From: Rhizophlyctis rosea
Lineage: Eukaryota; Chytridiomycota; Chytridiomycetes; Rhizophlyctidales; Rhizophlyctidaceae
Reading direction: 5' to 3'
Assembly: GCA_027596075.1 (NCBI GenBank)
Contig: JADGJC010000228.1
Location: 312 to 64,311, forward strand
DNA: 64,000 bases
Shown here: piece by piece, positions 12,506 through 23,274 of the stretch
Layout: the number at the start of each line of letters is the position of its first letter
Position numbering within the stretch: position 1 is the stretch's first letter
Made by a program: the position numbers and the translations under genes
Notes under the pieces: model-generated
Seen by the model: only the letters and a program-made list of their open reading frames with translations
The model's database searches: none
Told to the model about the DNA's origin: nothing

Positions 12506-13852
12506 ATGGCTCAAAGAGTGCCATATACCCATAGCGATGCTGTCCCCTGTTGCTATATCTTAGATCTACCCCAACGAAATTCTATTTTCCCATCTGCTTG
12601 GCAGTTTGTGAGATATTGTACCTTCCATTACGTTGGTGTGCGTAGTGAAGGTATGCCTTGCGAGCTACTTCTCGCTCAGGTAGAAGGCTTTTGTTACTGG
12701 TGCACAGTGCTGGTTGAAATTCTAACTCTCCTCATCCTGCCGTCTGCTTAGGTCTGCAAACGGTTTCGTGCCACAGCCTTTCACTTGCGACAGGGCGATT
12801 GTTTGGAAGTCCCAAGTTAAGTTCCAAGAGGCAAACACGACCTCCTCAAAGAAGCAGACGACGTCTTCCTCCGCGACCCGTTACGAGTGGCAGCTGTCCG
12901 AACCTTGAGCCTCAACGAGTTTTCGGGATCGCAACCACTGACAGTTATAAAGTTGGCCAAATTGGAACTCCTCCGTCTGGAAGTCCACGATGGCTTTGTT
13001 GATGACCAAAGCATCCGCTTCGATCGTGGAAGCGCTTGTCAACGCAACAAAGGTCGAAGGACCAACTCACCTTCAGACGTGCAAGATTCTCATCGAGGCG
13101 GTCACACTTCCCGCCATGTTTTTCCATTTCCTCCGCACGCTGCAAGACGCTCCCCTTCAGTGTTGTACATCTGTCGTATTACTTCGTACGAAAGCAAGCC
13201 AAATCCGCCCCTACACGTCCCCACTGATATCACCTTCCATTCGCTGCGAAAATTGAGAATAGCACCCAACATCAACTTTCCGCATCTGGCCAAAGCAATG
13301 CCAAATCTAGCAGAGATCCATATACATGGGCGCTCAAACCATGAAAGTCGCTATGATGCACCACCTTGGCTGAAAACGTTGACGCAGGCTACCCTGTCTG
13401 AGATCAGCTTGGACGGCGAATTCGGGCAAAACGCCATGACAATCATACCAAACTGCACCCTTGCCTCCATCACAACCTTGAAGATGATGGCCGTCGTCTA
13501 CCAAGACGAAGACCTACCCTGCTTCGTAAAATCCTTGTCCAGCTTGCACAACCTCAAACACCTTTTCATGTATCATTACACCTATGGTTGCGAAACGCTG
13601 TCTAAGTTACTTTCCTACATCCCAAGCGAGAAATTTGAGGAGGTGGAAATTTGCATCCCAGGCTGTTTGTGCGAGCGCTGTAGTATGATTAGAGTGATGG
13701 GGCGGTGGCGTGGGGTACTGAAGAAGGTTTGGGTCAAGGTTGCCTTTCTGGAGAAGGGGAAAGAGAGGTTGCCGGGGTATCAGGAGCGGCTGCAGAGGGA
13801 TTTGGGGATAGCGGATGTGACGGTGACGGGGCACCCATATGCTACCATCTGA
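12506..13852 (+). pseudogene. F-box/leucine-rich gene, array copy 2, disabled
   Basis: Exon 1 is 12506..12679 (MAQRVPYTHSDAVPCCYILD) and exon 2 starts at 12752 (VCKRFRATAFHL), the same intron site as the other copies. Exon 2 meets an in-frame TAA at 12818..12820, 22 codons in. The same frame resumes at once with LLKEADDVFLRDPLRVAAVR, which aligns with its sisters, so the stop is a true interruption. Two further frameshifts, near 13005 and 13165, displace the middle (HLQTCKILIEAVTLPAMFF lies in another frame) before the original frame returns for the C-terminal signature (LLSYIPSEKFEEVEI, RWRGVLKK). The F-box itself is also eroded: PQRNSIFPSAWQF replaces PNEILFAIFELI. Confidence 0.8.
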
Positions 13853-14340
13853 ATGCAGTCTGGAGTGCAGTGTTCCAAAAGCTGCCAGATCGGATTCAAT
13901 TCAATACAAACTCTGCCGCGGATCATTGGCCAATGGTTATACAGATGCAACAAAGTGTATCAACTCAGCTTCCCTACATGGACGGATTTGTATGAGCACA
14001 ACCTGGATGTGGCCGTGATGCGTGCGTCGCTCATCACATATTTGCCCCTGCTTTCGACTATCCTCCGGACCATTGATGTTGATAGCAAAATCGTCTGCAA
14101 GGGAGTCCTGGTTGACTGTGCCACCTATGGCAATCCGCCAGTTGGCAATCGAAGATCTCCCAAGAAGTGCCAAAGCCCAATTTCTTTCTTCGGACGCTCA
14201 AGCTTGTAGAACCGACGGTAATTTTGCAGGTTGTGACCTGATGGTCCACAAATCATCGCACCAGGTACATCCATCTCGATAACCAGAATGCGGTCAACTT
14301 TGTCGGTATGGCGAACAAATTTCTAATGGCTTAGGGACAT
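13853..14340 (+). other. Spacer with a possible F-box relic
   Basis: One frame (13853..14209) reads QTLPRIIGQWLYRCNKV and then FPTWTDLYEHNL, loosely F-box-like (LP...I...L.RCnkV...W..L). It has no start and no continuation. I would treat it as a decayed fragment at best. Confidence 0.3.
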
Positions 14341-14349
14341 AAAAAACAA

Positions 14350-14895
14350 CTCCCAAGAAAACATTCCTTCTTGCTTCATCCTTTCACTGCCCGACGAGGT
14401 GCTCTTGGCTATCTTTGAGTTTGTCCAGCCTCCTAATGAGTTCCCTTCGGCTTCAATGGAACACCCGTTCAGACTTGGTTGCGGGCGCACTCACGCGGCC
14501 TTCGAACTCACACTAGCCCAGGTAGGTCTGTGGGACACCAAATTTATGATACTCTTGTGCACTTCTGGCTGACACAAAGCAACAAGGTGTGCAAAAGACT
14601 CCGTGCTTTGGCGTTTACCCTGCGCAGGGGCCACTGCTTGGACTTGTTTTGGTACATCCCACGGGAAAAATGGTCCCAAGTCACGGATGCCTATGACTTG
14701 TTCCTCCGTGACCCTGTACGAGTGGCATCTATTCGAACTTTACGGTTTCGCCACTTCTTCGGAACCCAGGCCTTGAAAATAGTAGACCTTGCCAACATAC
14801 AGCATTTGGAGCTTAGCTTCTTCAATTCTGTGCCAGGCGCTCTCACCAAAGCGGCGGACGCCCTTACACTTGCGGCTAATCGTAGTTCGCCAACG
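14350..14895 (+). pseudogene. F-box/leucine-rich gene, array copy 3, truncated
   Basis: Exon 1 (about 14350..14521) encodes CFILSLPDEVLLAIFEFVQP up to LTLAQ with no preceding in-frame ATG. Exon 2 starts at 14587 with VCKRLRALAFTLRRGHCLD, followed by the family core (LFLRDPVRVASIRTLRF, LANIQHLELSF, ADALTLAANRS). The similarity then stops abruptly near 14890. The frame stays open to 15048, but that part is the reverse complement of a different F-box sequence (next entry). The leucine-rich half and the C-terminal signature are missing. The copy therefore lost its start and had its 3' half replaced. Confidence 0.75.
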
Positions 14896-15170
14896 TTCCC
14901 AGCACTGGCATCTTTCGGCACCCACGGCCGATTCCAAGCCCACCACAAAGTCGCCAAATCTCTCCAGCTCTCGTGTCCAAACAAAGTTGGTACACAGCCC
15001 TCTGGAAGCGCCTCGACAAGCTTTGGCTTCCAAATCTGCAAGTCGTAGCTACGACTGACGGTGCTCCATTGTTTGCAGACACGTTTGCAGCGGAGGAGGT
15101 CCGGTACGGTGAACCGGGCAAAGAGGGTGGAAAGGACGTCGGGAAGACTTTGCCAGTGGACTGATATCAT
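14890..15170 (-). pseudogene. Inverted F-box fragment of a different subfamily
   Basis: Read on the minus strand from an ATG at 15170, this is a clean F-box: SLPDVLSTLFARFTVPDLL, RCKRVCKQWSTVSRSYDL, QIWKPKLVEALPEG, then HESWRDLATLWWAWNRPW. It follows the classical LPxxVL...LL+CKRVCKxW form, unlike the IFELIQPP form of the array. Beyond about 14890 the minus frame stays open only as the antisense of array copy 3. It is thus the 5' end of a gene joined tail-to-tail to the truncated copy. Without its own 3' part it is probably not functional, although the open frame (159 codons) could still be translated. Confidence 0.7.
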
Positions 15171-15650
15171 GCTAGAGTGCTTTCTATAGTGAGTCTATCC
15201 TACGTTATATTGATGGGCTGAGGGAGGACGAGGAATTAGCAGGTCCTGGCTTTGACTACTGGCAACGCGTTCATGTCATACATACCTACAAGGGCTTGAT
15301 ATAGAACCAAAATTTGAAAACCGGCAACTGCGGGGCCAGTGCGGGCTACCAGCGTGGGAGGCGTTATGTTAGTGTTCAATTTTGGACACGCAACGAAGAA
15401 GATCAGAAGATTGTTGAGGCGAAAGTGAGATTTGAAGGGCAGGGGTGGCGACCGAACTGCCACCCACTACTCACTTATGGAGCTAAGAGAAGATGAAATG
15501 AGCTACGGAGCTGTCTGTGAGCGCAGGTGCACAACTTAACCGCTGCTTGATAAAAACAGCCCAATGTTCATTTCCAATCGGTGTGAACTGGCAACACCCA
15601 GCCGTCACGGTTGCGAGAGACCGTGCCGACACCTAACTCCTGACGGAAAT
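15171..15650. other. Spacer upstream of array copy 4
   Basis: No gene recognised. An in-frame upstream ATG at 15564 would extend copy 4 by 29 residues, but the sister copies start near the F-box, so I prefer 15651. Confidence 0.5.
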
Positions 15651-17032
15651 ATGTTGACCGACAAGTCAGATACGGCCGCAAGGCCATGTTGCGTCATACT
15701 ATCTTTGCCCAATGAAATTCTATTTGCCATCCTCGAGCTCTCACGACTTCAGTTGAAAGACATCGAGTGGACTCCGGCTGGTGTCCACAAGAAAGTTTTC
15801 TTCAATGAGCTACTACTCGCTCAGGTGGGACGTTCGTGTCCCACAGGCTCTTGCAAACTCTTTTGACCAACAAAACTCTATAGGTTTGCAAAACTTTCCG
15901 TGTCTTGGCCTTTGGGTCGAGGAAGGGAAACTGTCTGGATGTTCGGCGATATGTCCGTCGGGATGCCGTGGTCCGCCAAGCATATGATGACTTTCTCCGG
16001 GACCCTTTGCGAGTTGCATCCGTCAGGACACTGAGGTTGGACAATTGGACGGGGACTCAACCTCTCAAAGTAGTCAGCTTGGCTCAGCTTCAGCACTTGG
16101 AACTTGAATTTAGCGAAGACTCCGGCGACGGCTCCAGCGAAGGGTCCAGCCTTGATTTGCAACAAACCTTCACTGAAATTTCGGAAGCACTCATTGCAGC
16201 AATATCCATCAATCAACCAGCACGCCTTCAGACCTGCACCGCTTTCGTGACGGCCTCCACCATGGCTCCCAAATTCTTGAAATTCCTCCGCAAACTGCGC
16301 TACACCCCACTGAGAAAGTCAAACTGGCACTATAGTTCAGCAGGCATTGTTGGGGACGACAACACAGATAACGACATTGACGAGCTGTCTATCTCAGTAT
16401 CGGCTGGTTACCGCTTCCCTTCCCTGCACGAGTTCAGAACTGGACCCAACATTTCCTTCCAAAATTCGGCCACAACAATGCCCAACCTTGTTGAACTCGA
16501 CATTACAGACTGCGAACGCCGCAACGACGTTCCTCCCTTACTTTGGTTGGAATCTTTAACCCAACCCACCCTGAGGAGCCTCAGCTTTGTCGGCATGTTC
16601 TGGAAAGATGCCATTCCCCACGTACCACTACCCACCCTTTCCCGAATCGAATCCCTGCGCGTTCTCCATTACGGCAACCCTCCAGACATCTTCCAGACCG
16701 ACGAGCCCCACCTCTTCGCCGAATCCTTCTCCTCCCTGTACAATGTCACTCAGTTGAAGTTCTCGGCTTTTGACTGCAAGTCATTGTGTCGGTTGCTGTC
16801 CTACATCCCAAGTCAGAAAATCAGTCAAGTAGAGTTTAGTGTCTCTGGGTGGGATTTTGGAGAAGTGTATTCTATGTTGAAACGGTGGCGAGGGGTGCTG
16901 AGGAAGGTGTCCATTTACGTCGAGGGGCCTGGGTTGGGTGAAGATTTAGATTTAGTAAAGGATGCTGATAGATTGCGAAAGGATTTAAGTATTAGAAATC
17001 TGAATGTGAAAGGTGATGGGCGAGGTCATTGA
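15651..17032 (+). CDS. F-box/leucine-rich protein, array copy 4, intact
   Basis: Exons 15651..15824 and 15884..17032 give 441 codons (440 residues). The F-box (CVILSLPNEILFAILELSR) is split by the conserved phase-0 intron after ELLLAQ and continues as VCKTFRVLAF. The family core (YDDFLRDPLRVASVRTLRL) follows, then an irregular leucine-rich region and the terminal LLSYIPSQKISQVEF and RWRGVLRKV. This is the best preserved member, with ATG, splice sites and frame all good. It is presumed to be an SCF substrate receptor; no substrate can be inferred. The last 190 nt turn G/T-rich. Confidence 0.85.
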
Positions 17033-18071
17033 GACTAGGCGTGAAGGCGCACACACTCCTTTGGTGTACAGGACAGACATAAAACCTCGTAATAGTGTGT
17101 GATCCTGAAAGCGTAGTGTGCAAATACTTGCATTTACGAATCATCCCAGATTTGCAGCGATATCAGGGGTAAGATCACAAAATCGGGCATTGCTTTCCGC
17201 TCTTCCCCGCCGAGAGTAAAGAAGTGTTTTCCGTAGTCCGGAGGAAAATGGGAACCGCAAAGCTTCAGAAATGATGTGCAATGGAGTAACGTTTGTTGTC
17301 GATGACACGATTGTCTTTGCGCCGAGGCACCCCAATTGATGCGTCAGCTCTTGCTCAATTGGATACCGTTGGTATGTAGTTTGCAGTTGAGATCGTTGCG
17401 GAAAACGTTCGTCTTTCCCATCCGTGATGAATCTCGCACGTCACAGTACCTAAAGATGTTTACTAGTCCATATGCGGATGCCGCGGTATAAGGCATGATG
17501 AATAGAACAGTTAGAATCACCACTCTTTCAATGAAAATTGACTTGTTCAAAGACAACATGACTTCAAAGTTCAACAATGAATTGACCTCCAAACATAGCG
17601 CTATGTTTCGGAACTGGTTACAAACTTCACGAAATCATGATATGCCTGTCATGTGGTGGCCGACAACACGCATTTTGAGTACATGTTTGTACATATTGAA
17701 ACTGGAATACGATCGTTCCGCATGGAAAGTATAGCTCTACAAACCTTGGCATAATAGCCCCTATCTAGGTGTAACTACAAAAGCAAAGAAGTGATCCACA
17801 CTGAAATACTGACTGCATAAGCAACCGCTGGGCCACAATGGCATCCCGTCTTGAAATCGCATCAGTCGTATTAAGATGATACCCCTATCCAGACTTCGTT
17901 ATTCACATCTACCGGACTGATGAAATCGCACATCAACCAAAGCAATCCCACGCATGAGTCCCAAAAACTCAGCGGAAAGATTCTGATAACCGCAATCCAA
18001 CATCCGGCCTGTCTGCTTCAGCTCGGAATGACGCGTTTTCCGAAGGTCTATGCCGTCCTCCGCACGGAACA
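17033..18071. other. Intergenic region, 1.0 kb
   Basis: Tail-to-tail gap between F-box copy 4 and the antisense TPR gene. Only short frames with no domains. Nothing recognised. Confidence 0.5.
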
Positions 18072-20769
18072 CTATAACATGATGGTCTTATTTGAACCCC
18101 TTCCCTGACGTCCGTTACGTCCCGGCCGCCCAAACCAACCAAATAGCATCTGACCCAGACTACGCATCCCGGTGGTTGTAATCGAATGAAATGCACGAGC
18201 GCGGTGGTCGCGGGAAGGTGGAGTAGGTTTGTCGGTGGAAGGTCCGATTTGAGGAGGATGAACCTGTGTCGTAACAGGGAGCGGTTCCCGATCGTGGATC
18301 AGGGTGGCCTTCTGTAAGTGCAACAAAATCGCTTCCCCACTGAGCGAATCACCCAGGACAGGTGTCTGTTTCGCTTCTGTTGTGGTTGTTTCCCTTGTCT
18401 TTGCCAAGTCCTCGAGCGCCTGTTGCGCCATCTCCATATGAAGTTTTGCATCAAGGGTCTCCTCGTGATCTTTTCCCAACAAGTGTTTGCGCCTCCCAGC
18501 ACTCGCTATATAATGCCTCGGATTCTGCGTATCTCCTTTGGTAATAGTACACATCCGCCAAGTCCTTCAACGAGTAGAGAGTGTGCTCGTGATCATCTCC
18601 CAATGTCTGCTTCCTCCTCACCAAACAATGCTCATGAATGACATCCGCTTCCGCAGATCTGCCCTGACTACAGCGCAGATTTCCCAAATCGCTCCTGAAG
18701 AAGAGCGTCACATGGTGATCCTCTCCAAACACCCGTGTGCCGCGTTCCAAACACTCCATGTATAGTGGTTCGGCTTCCGTAAGCTTGCCCTGCGCGTTAT
18801 ACACATCCGCCAATTCCTTCATTATTTTCAAGGCCTTCGCATCATCGTCTCCCGTCACCTGTCTCCTCATCTTCAAACAATACAACAAGAAAGTCTGGGC
18901 CTTCTCGTACTTCTCCTCGGCTAAGCAGGCCTTTGCACTTTCGTAAGCCCTTTTGAGTAGGCCTGGATGTTTGTCCCCTCTCTTGACACAGTCTGCATAT
19001 AACGGTTCCGCCTCCCCATGCTTTCCTTGCTCACCGTATGAGTCCGCCAACTTGAGGACAAAATCAATAGTTGTGGGATGATCCTCCCCCAGAATCCGCC
19101 TCATCCGCTCCGCACAATCCATGTACAGCACCTGAGCTTGCTCATGCTTTCCCTGGACAGCATATATCCAAGCCAACACGCCAACGTCTCGTACTGTATC
19201 CGGATGATCCTCTCCTAATTCTCGCATGCTTTCAGCTACCCGACTTTTGTACAGCGCCTCCGCCCGGTCATATTCTCCCTTACTGACATGTAACTTTGCC
19301 AAATCAAAGTCACTAGGTTGTCGACGAGCTCTAGCATCAGCAGCCTCCATCCCTGTCAACTGCTCCAAAACTTCTACATATTGTTCCATTAGCGCCTCCC
19401 CTTCCTCCTCATTTCCCTGCAGACTACAGCAAAGCGATATATTGACAGCGGACAATATTGTGATGGGATCGTTCTCTCCCAGCAGTCGCTCTCTGGTTTT
19501 CAAACAGTCCATGTACAGCCCTTTTGCGTGGTCATACAGCCCTTGATCACGGAGTAATGAAGCAAGCCTTCCCTGCCATTCCGCAACTCTCAAATCATTC
19601 CCTGCTACAGACGTTTGCTGTATATGGGTGCGCAGTGTGTCAACCATCCACGTGGACAGGAGCGATATAATCATTGGATCAAGCTTCTCAAACCCAACAG
19701 ACCCTTTAATTGCGTCATGAATGGCCAGCAAGTCACTTCCATCGCTCGCTTGGCTGTTCTCCGATTTGAGAGATGAGATGGTGCGGTAAAATGCCCCCAT
19801 GTCTCGAAATGCAACGATTTGACCTGGTGGCAGGGCGATCTCGAAATTGGATTGAGTTTCGGCGCACGCGAAGAGCTCGAAGACACACCAGGCGCGAGTA
19901 AGAGTCAGAGGTTTGTCCCATGGGGTAAGGATCATGAGGACGTTGCCGATTGAGCGGATGGCAGTGGTGAAAGTGTCTTGCAACCAACCAGAAGGAATAA
20001 TGTCTCGGGAGTGCTGGCTTAAAGAAAAGAGGTCGAACCATACAACGACGTCCGGGGTTTTTTGCTCCGCAAAGAAGGTAGTCACCGCATCCACGACTTC
20101 AAAGAATGGATACTGCCAACAATGGCTGATGAACCAGGTGGCGGGCGCGATGATATTGAGGTTGTTTGTGGGTTGGAAGAAAGAGGAGGAGGAGAGATCA
20201 GCGCCAGAGGTGTTGGAGGAGGAGAGTATGGGGTTGGAGGTGGGCGAGGAGAAGGGATGCTCGGGAATGGAAGAGTTCAAGGACAAATCAGAAGGTTGGT
20301 TGGATGGGATGGAAAGGTCGGAGGAGGGGAGGTCGGAGGAGGAGAGGTTGGAGGAGGCACGGTCGGAGGAGGAAAGGTCGGGTGAGGAAAGGTTGGAGGT
20401 GGCAACAATGGAGGAAACCTCGGAGGCACAGACCCCGTCGGATAGAGAGGAAGAGGAGGGAAGGTCGTCGAAATTCAAGAGACGAGAAGGAAGGTCAACA
20501 GGATGGAATTGCTTCGGTGTGGCAGGCAATGGGAAAACGTCATGGGATGCCAAAGAGGCAAGATGTTCACATAGCGACTTTCCGATCGGTGTTCCGGGTA
20601 TAACAAAAGTGTCGCAAACTTCCTTTGTGGTTAGACCTACCAATCTGTCACGGCCGCCGCATTGTTGGATAAATATTTCAAAGTAGGAAAGACGGACACC
20701 TTGTAGAGAGATCGAACCCGCTTCGGTGTGCAGGGTGGTGGGAGACGGGGAAACGGGTTGGCCTAACAT
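18072..20769 (-). CDS. TPR-repeat protein with N-terminal 'FISHCW...WCVFE' domain; late frameshift
   Basis: From ATG at 20769 one frame runs 772 codons. Residues about 80-190 are Ser-rich with repeated LSSSD units. Residues about 205-320 form a compact domain with FISHCWQYPFFEVVDA, VVVWFDLFSLSQH, SIGNVLMILTPWDKPL and LTRAWCVFELFACAE. I know this pattern from repeat-containing proteins of protists and algae and suspect a TIR-like alpha/beta fold, but that is inference. From about residue 390 come 42-residue kinesin-light-chain-type TPRs (ALYKSRVAESMRELGEDHPDT). The frame ends early, but a shift near 18495 restores the last repeat (HLLGKDHEETLDAKL) and runs to a stop at 18072. This implies a one-base insertion or two-base deletion, real or a sequencing error. 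It may be an innate-immunity-like receptor or a scaffold. It lies antisense inside the F-box array. Confidence 0.7.
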
Positions 20770-21360
20770 GTCGTCTTGAAAGCTGGAGACCAGTTAGCAA
20801 AGGATGTGAGCAAGGTATTCGAAGATTCCTACATACAGTGACGGTAGGTGTTACGCAATCGATTTAGGGAACAAGGTTGCTCCAATGTGGCAGAGCTAAC
20901 TTAAATGGTGCACTTTGACAGCTGCCTGGCGAGAATAGGATACCGTGAGCTTGAGTTCATTGCCCTCAAAGTTTGGGTTTTCGGCACCCATTAAATTCCT
21001 CACCGGTGGATGGAATCCGCGGTCCCCTCATACAAGTCTACCTCTCTAGTTGGTAATCCTAAGATACCGTGGCAGTTGGAAGGTTGGATTGGGGCAGACA
21101 AAGGCAAGCTGGCAAGATGAGAAGGCGGGGAGCAGGTGGGCCGCAATGCCACCGCATCGATTAGGCTCCGGATACAACCTCCGAACTCCGTTTTCGGGAT
21201 TGCACAGCCACACAGAGCAGAGCCAATACTCCTTTCCCACACTGCAAAGCCTGTTTGAGACTTCTTCCCCCCACTTTCATTTCATTTTCATTCCCTCCCA
21301 AACAAATCGCGTTTCCACACACGCTCAAGTACACTTCTGGCACAAAATACGTTTGTCGCA
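20770..21360. other. Divergent intergenic region
   Basis: Lies between the 5' ends of the antisense TPR gene and F-box copy 5. The last 120 bp before the ATG are pyrimidine-rich, as upstream of copies 6 and 7. No gene seen. Confidence 0.5.
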
Positions 21361-22835
21361 ATGGCGCAACAGCCCAACACCACCTCTCAACGCGCTACTC
21401 CCACCTGTTACATCACCTCTCTCCCCGACCACGTCCTCTTCGCGATCTTCGAGCTCATCCAGCCTCCGGACCGGGATTCTGTGAAGAGAGTTCCAATACA
21501 CGTTTCTGGCGAAGAAGACGCCGAAGGTCTTCCGTACGAGATACATCTGGCTCAGGTGAGGTGATTGCTTTCAAACTTTTGACATTTGCTAACTTACGGA
21601 GTGTGCTAGGTCTGCAAAACTTTCCGCGCGACAGCCTTTCGCTTGCGGGCGGGTCACTGTCTTGATATCTTGAACTACACTCCCGAAACCAAAAAACGGT
21701 TCATCAAACGTACCTCAAGGTTCAAACCAATATACAAAGCAGGATGCGAAGTCTTTCTGAATGACCCACTACGGGTGACGTCAGTTCGCGTGCTCTCTCT
21801 AAACGGGTCGATGGGCGTCAAACCTCTAAAACTCATCTACGCCACACAACTGCAGCACTTTGCACTTCGATTCAACGACTATTGTGACCACAAACAACAT
21901 ATGCTTGAGAAGGTTTTCAAAGTCTTTGTCATTTCAGCTCACGCCAAGGACCGTTGCGTCTGCAGACTGTTACAATAGATGCGGATGACGCCACTCTCCC
22001 CCCCACCTTCTTCGAATTCGTCCACACGCTGCAAGACGCTCCACTGAAGAGCCTTCTCTTTATATCGCTCAAATTCGATTCGCTCGTCGAAATTCCTGCC
22101 GAAGTTTCCCTCAAATCACTCCAAAACTTACACGTCACATCCAACATCATTTTTCGAAACCTGGCCACAGCCATGCCGAACCTGGCTAGCCTCCACGTCA
22201 TCAACCCATATGTATCTCTCAGAGATATACAAGCACTCAATGTGCCAATCTCGGCGCCCCCTACCTCTCTCGAAACCCTGACGCAACCCACCATGACCCA
22301 TGTCACCCTCAAGGGTCAATACTGGCCTGAAAGGTTTGCAAAAATCCCACCCTCCACCCTTGCCCACCTGACCTCCATTGAAATCAACCCCTTCACCATG
22401 GAACACGCCGCCTTTGACCTTTTTGGCATCAACTTTGGCACCATCTCAGAAAACACTCTCAACAAATTTGCCAACTTCCTTGCCCACATGCCCAACGTCA
22501 CATCCGTTGTCTTCGGTGACATTGATTGCACCACATTGCGTCGGTTGCTTTCCGGCATTGCGAGTAAAAAAGTTGCAACTGTTCATTGTGAGTTGTCGTC
22601 ATGGGAGTATGGGGAGATTTGGGAGGCTTTGGCGCCTTTGCGTGGGGTGTTGAAGCGTGTGTCATTTGCTATTCTCCCGGAGGTAGTTTTCAGGTGGGGG
22701 TTCGATGCAGCGGGAAGTATTGCAAATATGAGAAAGGATGAGGAGAGGTTGAGGGAGGGATTGGAAATTGCGGATGTGAAGGTGGGGTGGATGAATAAAA
22801 GGTTTGAAGGGGTGCAAGCCTTTGAGAGGGAATGA
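21361..22835 (+). pseudogene. F-box/leucine-rich gene, array copy 5, one frameshift
   Basis: Exons 21361..21555 (ITSLPDHVLFAIFELIQPP ... IHLAQ) and 21610..22835 (VCKTFRATAFRLRAGHCLD). Near 21950 the frame breaks: the first frame ends at 21978, while LRLQTVTIDADDATLPPTFF continues in another frame to a normal end with RLREGLEIADVKV. Sister copies read ERPLRLKT or ERPSRLQT at this point, so a single lost base explains the break. Both halves are otherwise undamaged. This copy is either very recently disabled or intact with a sequencing error. If the base is restored, it would be a functional F-box protein of about 470 residues. Confidence 0.65.
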
Positions 22836-23274
22836 GTAGGTAAAGAAGGGAGATGAGTGCTCTCTTGTTTGATTTTCTTTCCTTTTCTCTTTCTTGGCAG
22901 TTGCAGTAGCTTGAATTATTCGCGAGGAAAACAAGTTTTGCGCCATAGCTGGATCAGAAGGAAAACATCTCGTTCTGTGTAAGAAGCTTAAAAAGTAGTA
23001 TCCCAAACTTTTGCGTGACAAAAGAAAAGCAATTGAAAGTAGGGAGAGCATCTTAGCATCGCCCAATATGAAAATCAATCTGCACATTGCGACACTTAGC
23101 AAATCAATGGGTGATCTCTTGGCCGCGAATAAGGGCCCCGGGGTCTTCAGGACTGAGGCCCTGCATCAGAGGTGGGACCCATTTTCTTCCCTGCCCCAGT
23201 CTTTCCCAAACTTCTCAATGTTCTCATCCTCACCGCACATCCCCTTTCCCATGCACCAAAACAGCAAAGCAGCA
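22836..23274. other. Spacer upstream of array copy 6
   Basis: The frame of copy 6 is open upstream to 23011, giving alternative ATGs (for example 23251). The composition is not protein-like and the sisters start near the F-box. No separate gene seen. Confidence 0.45.
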
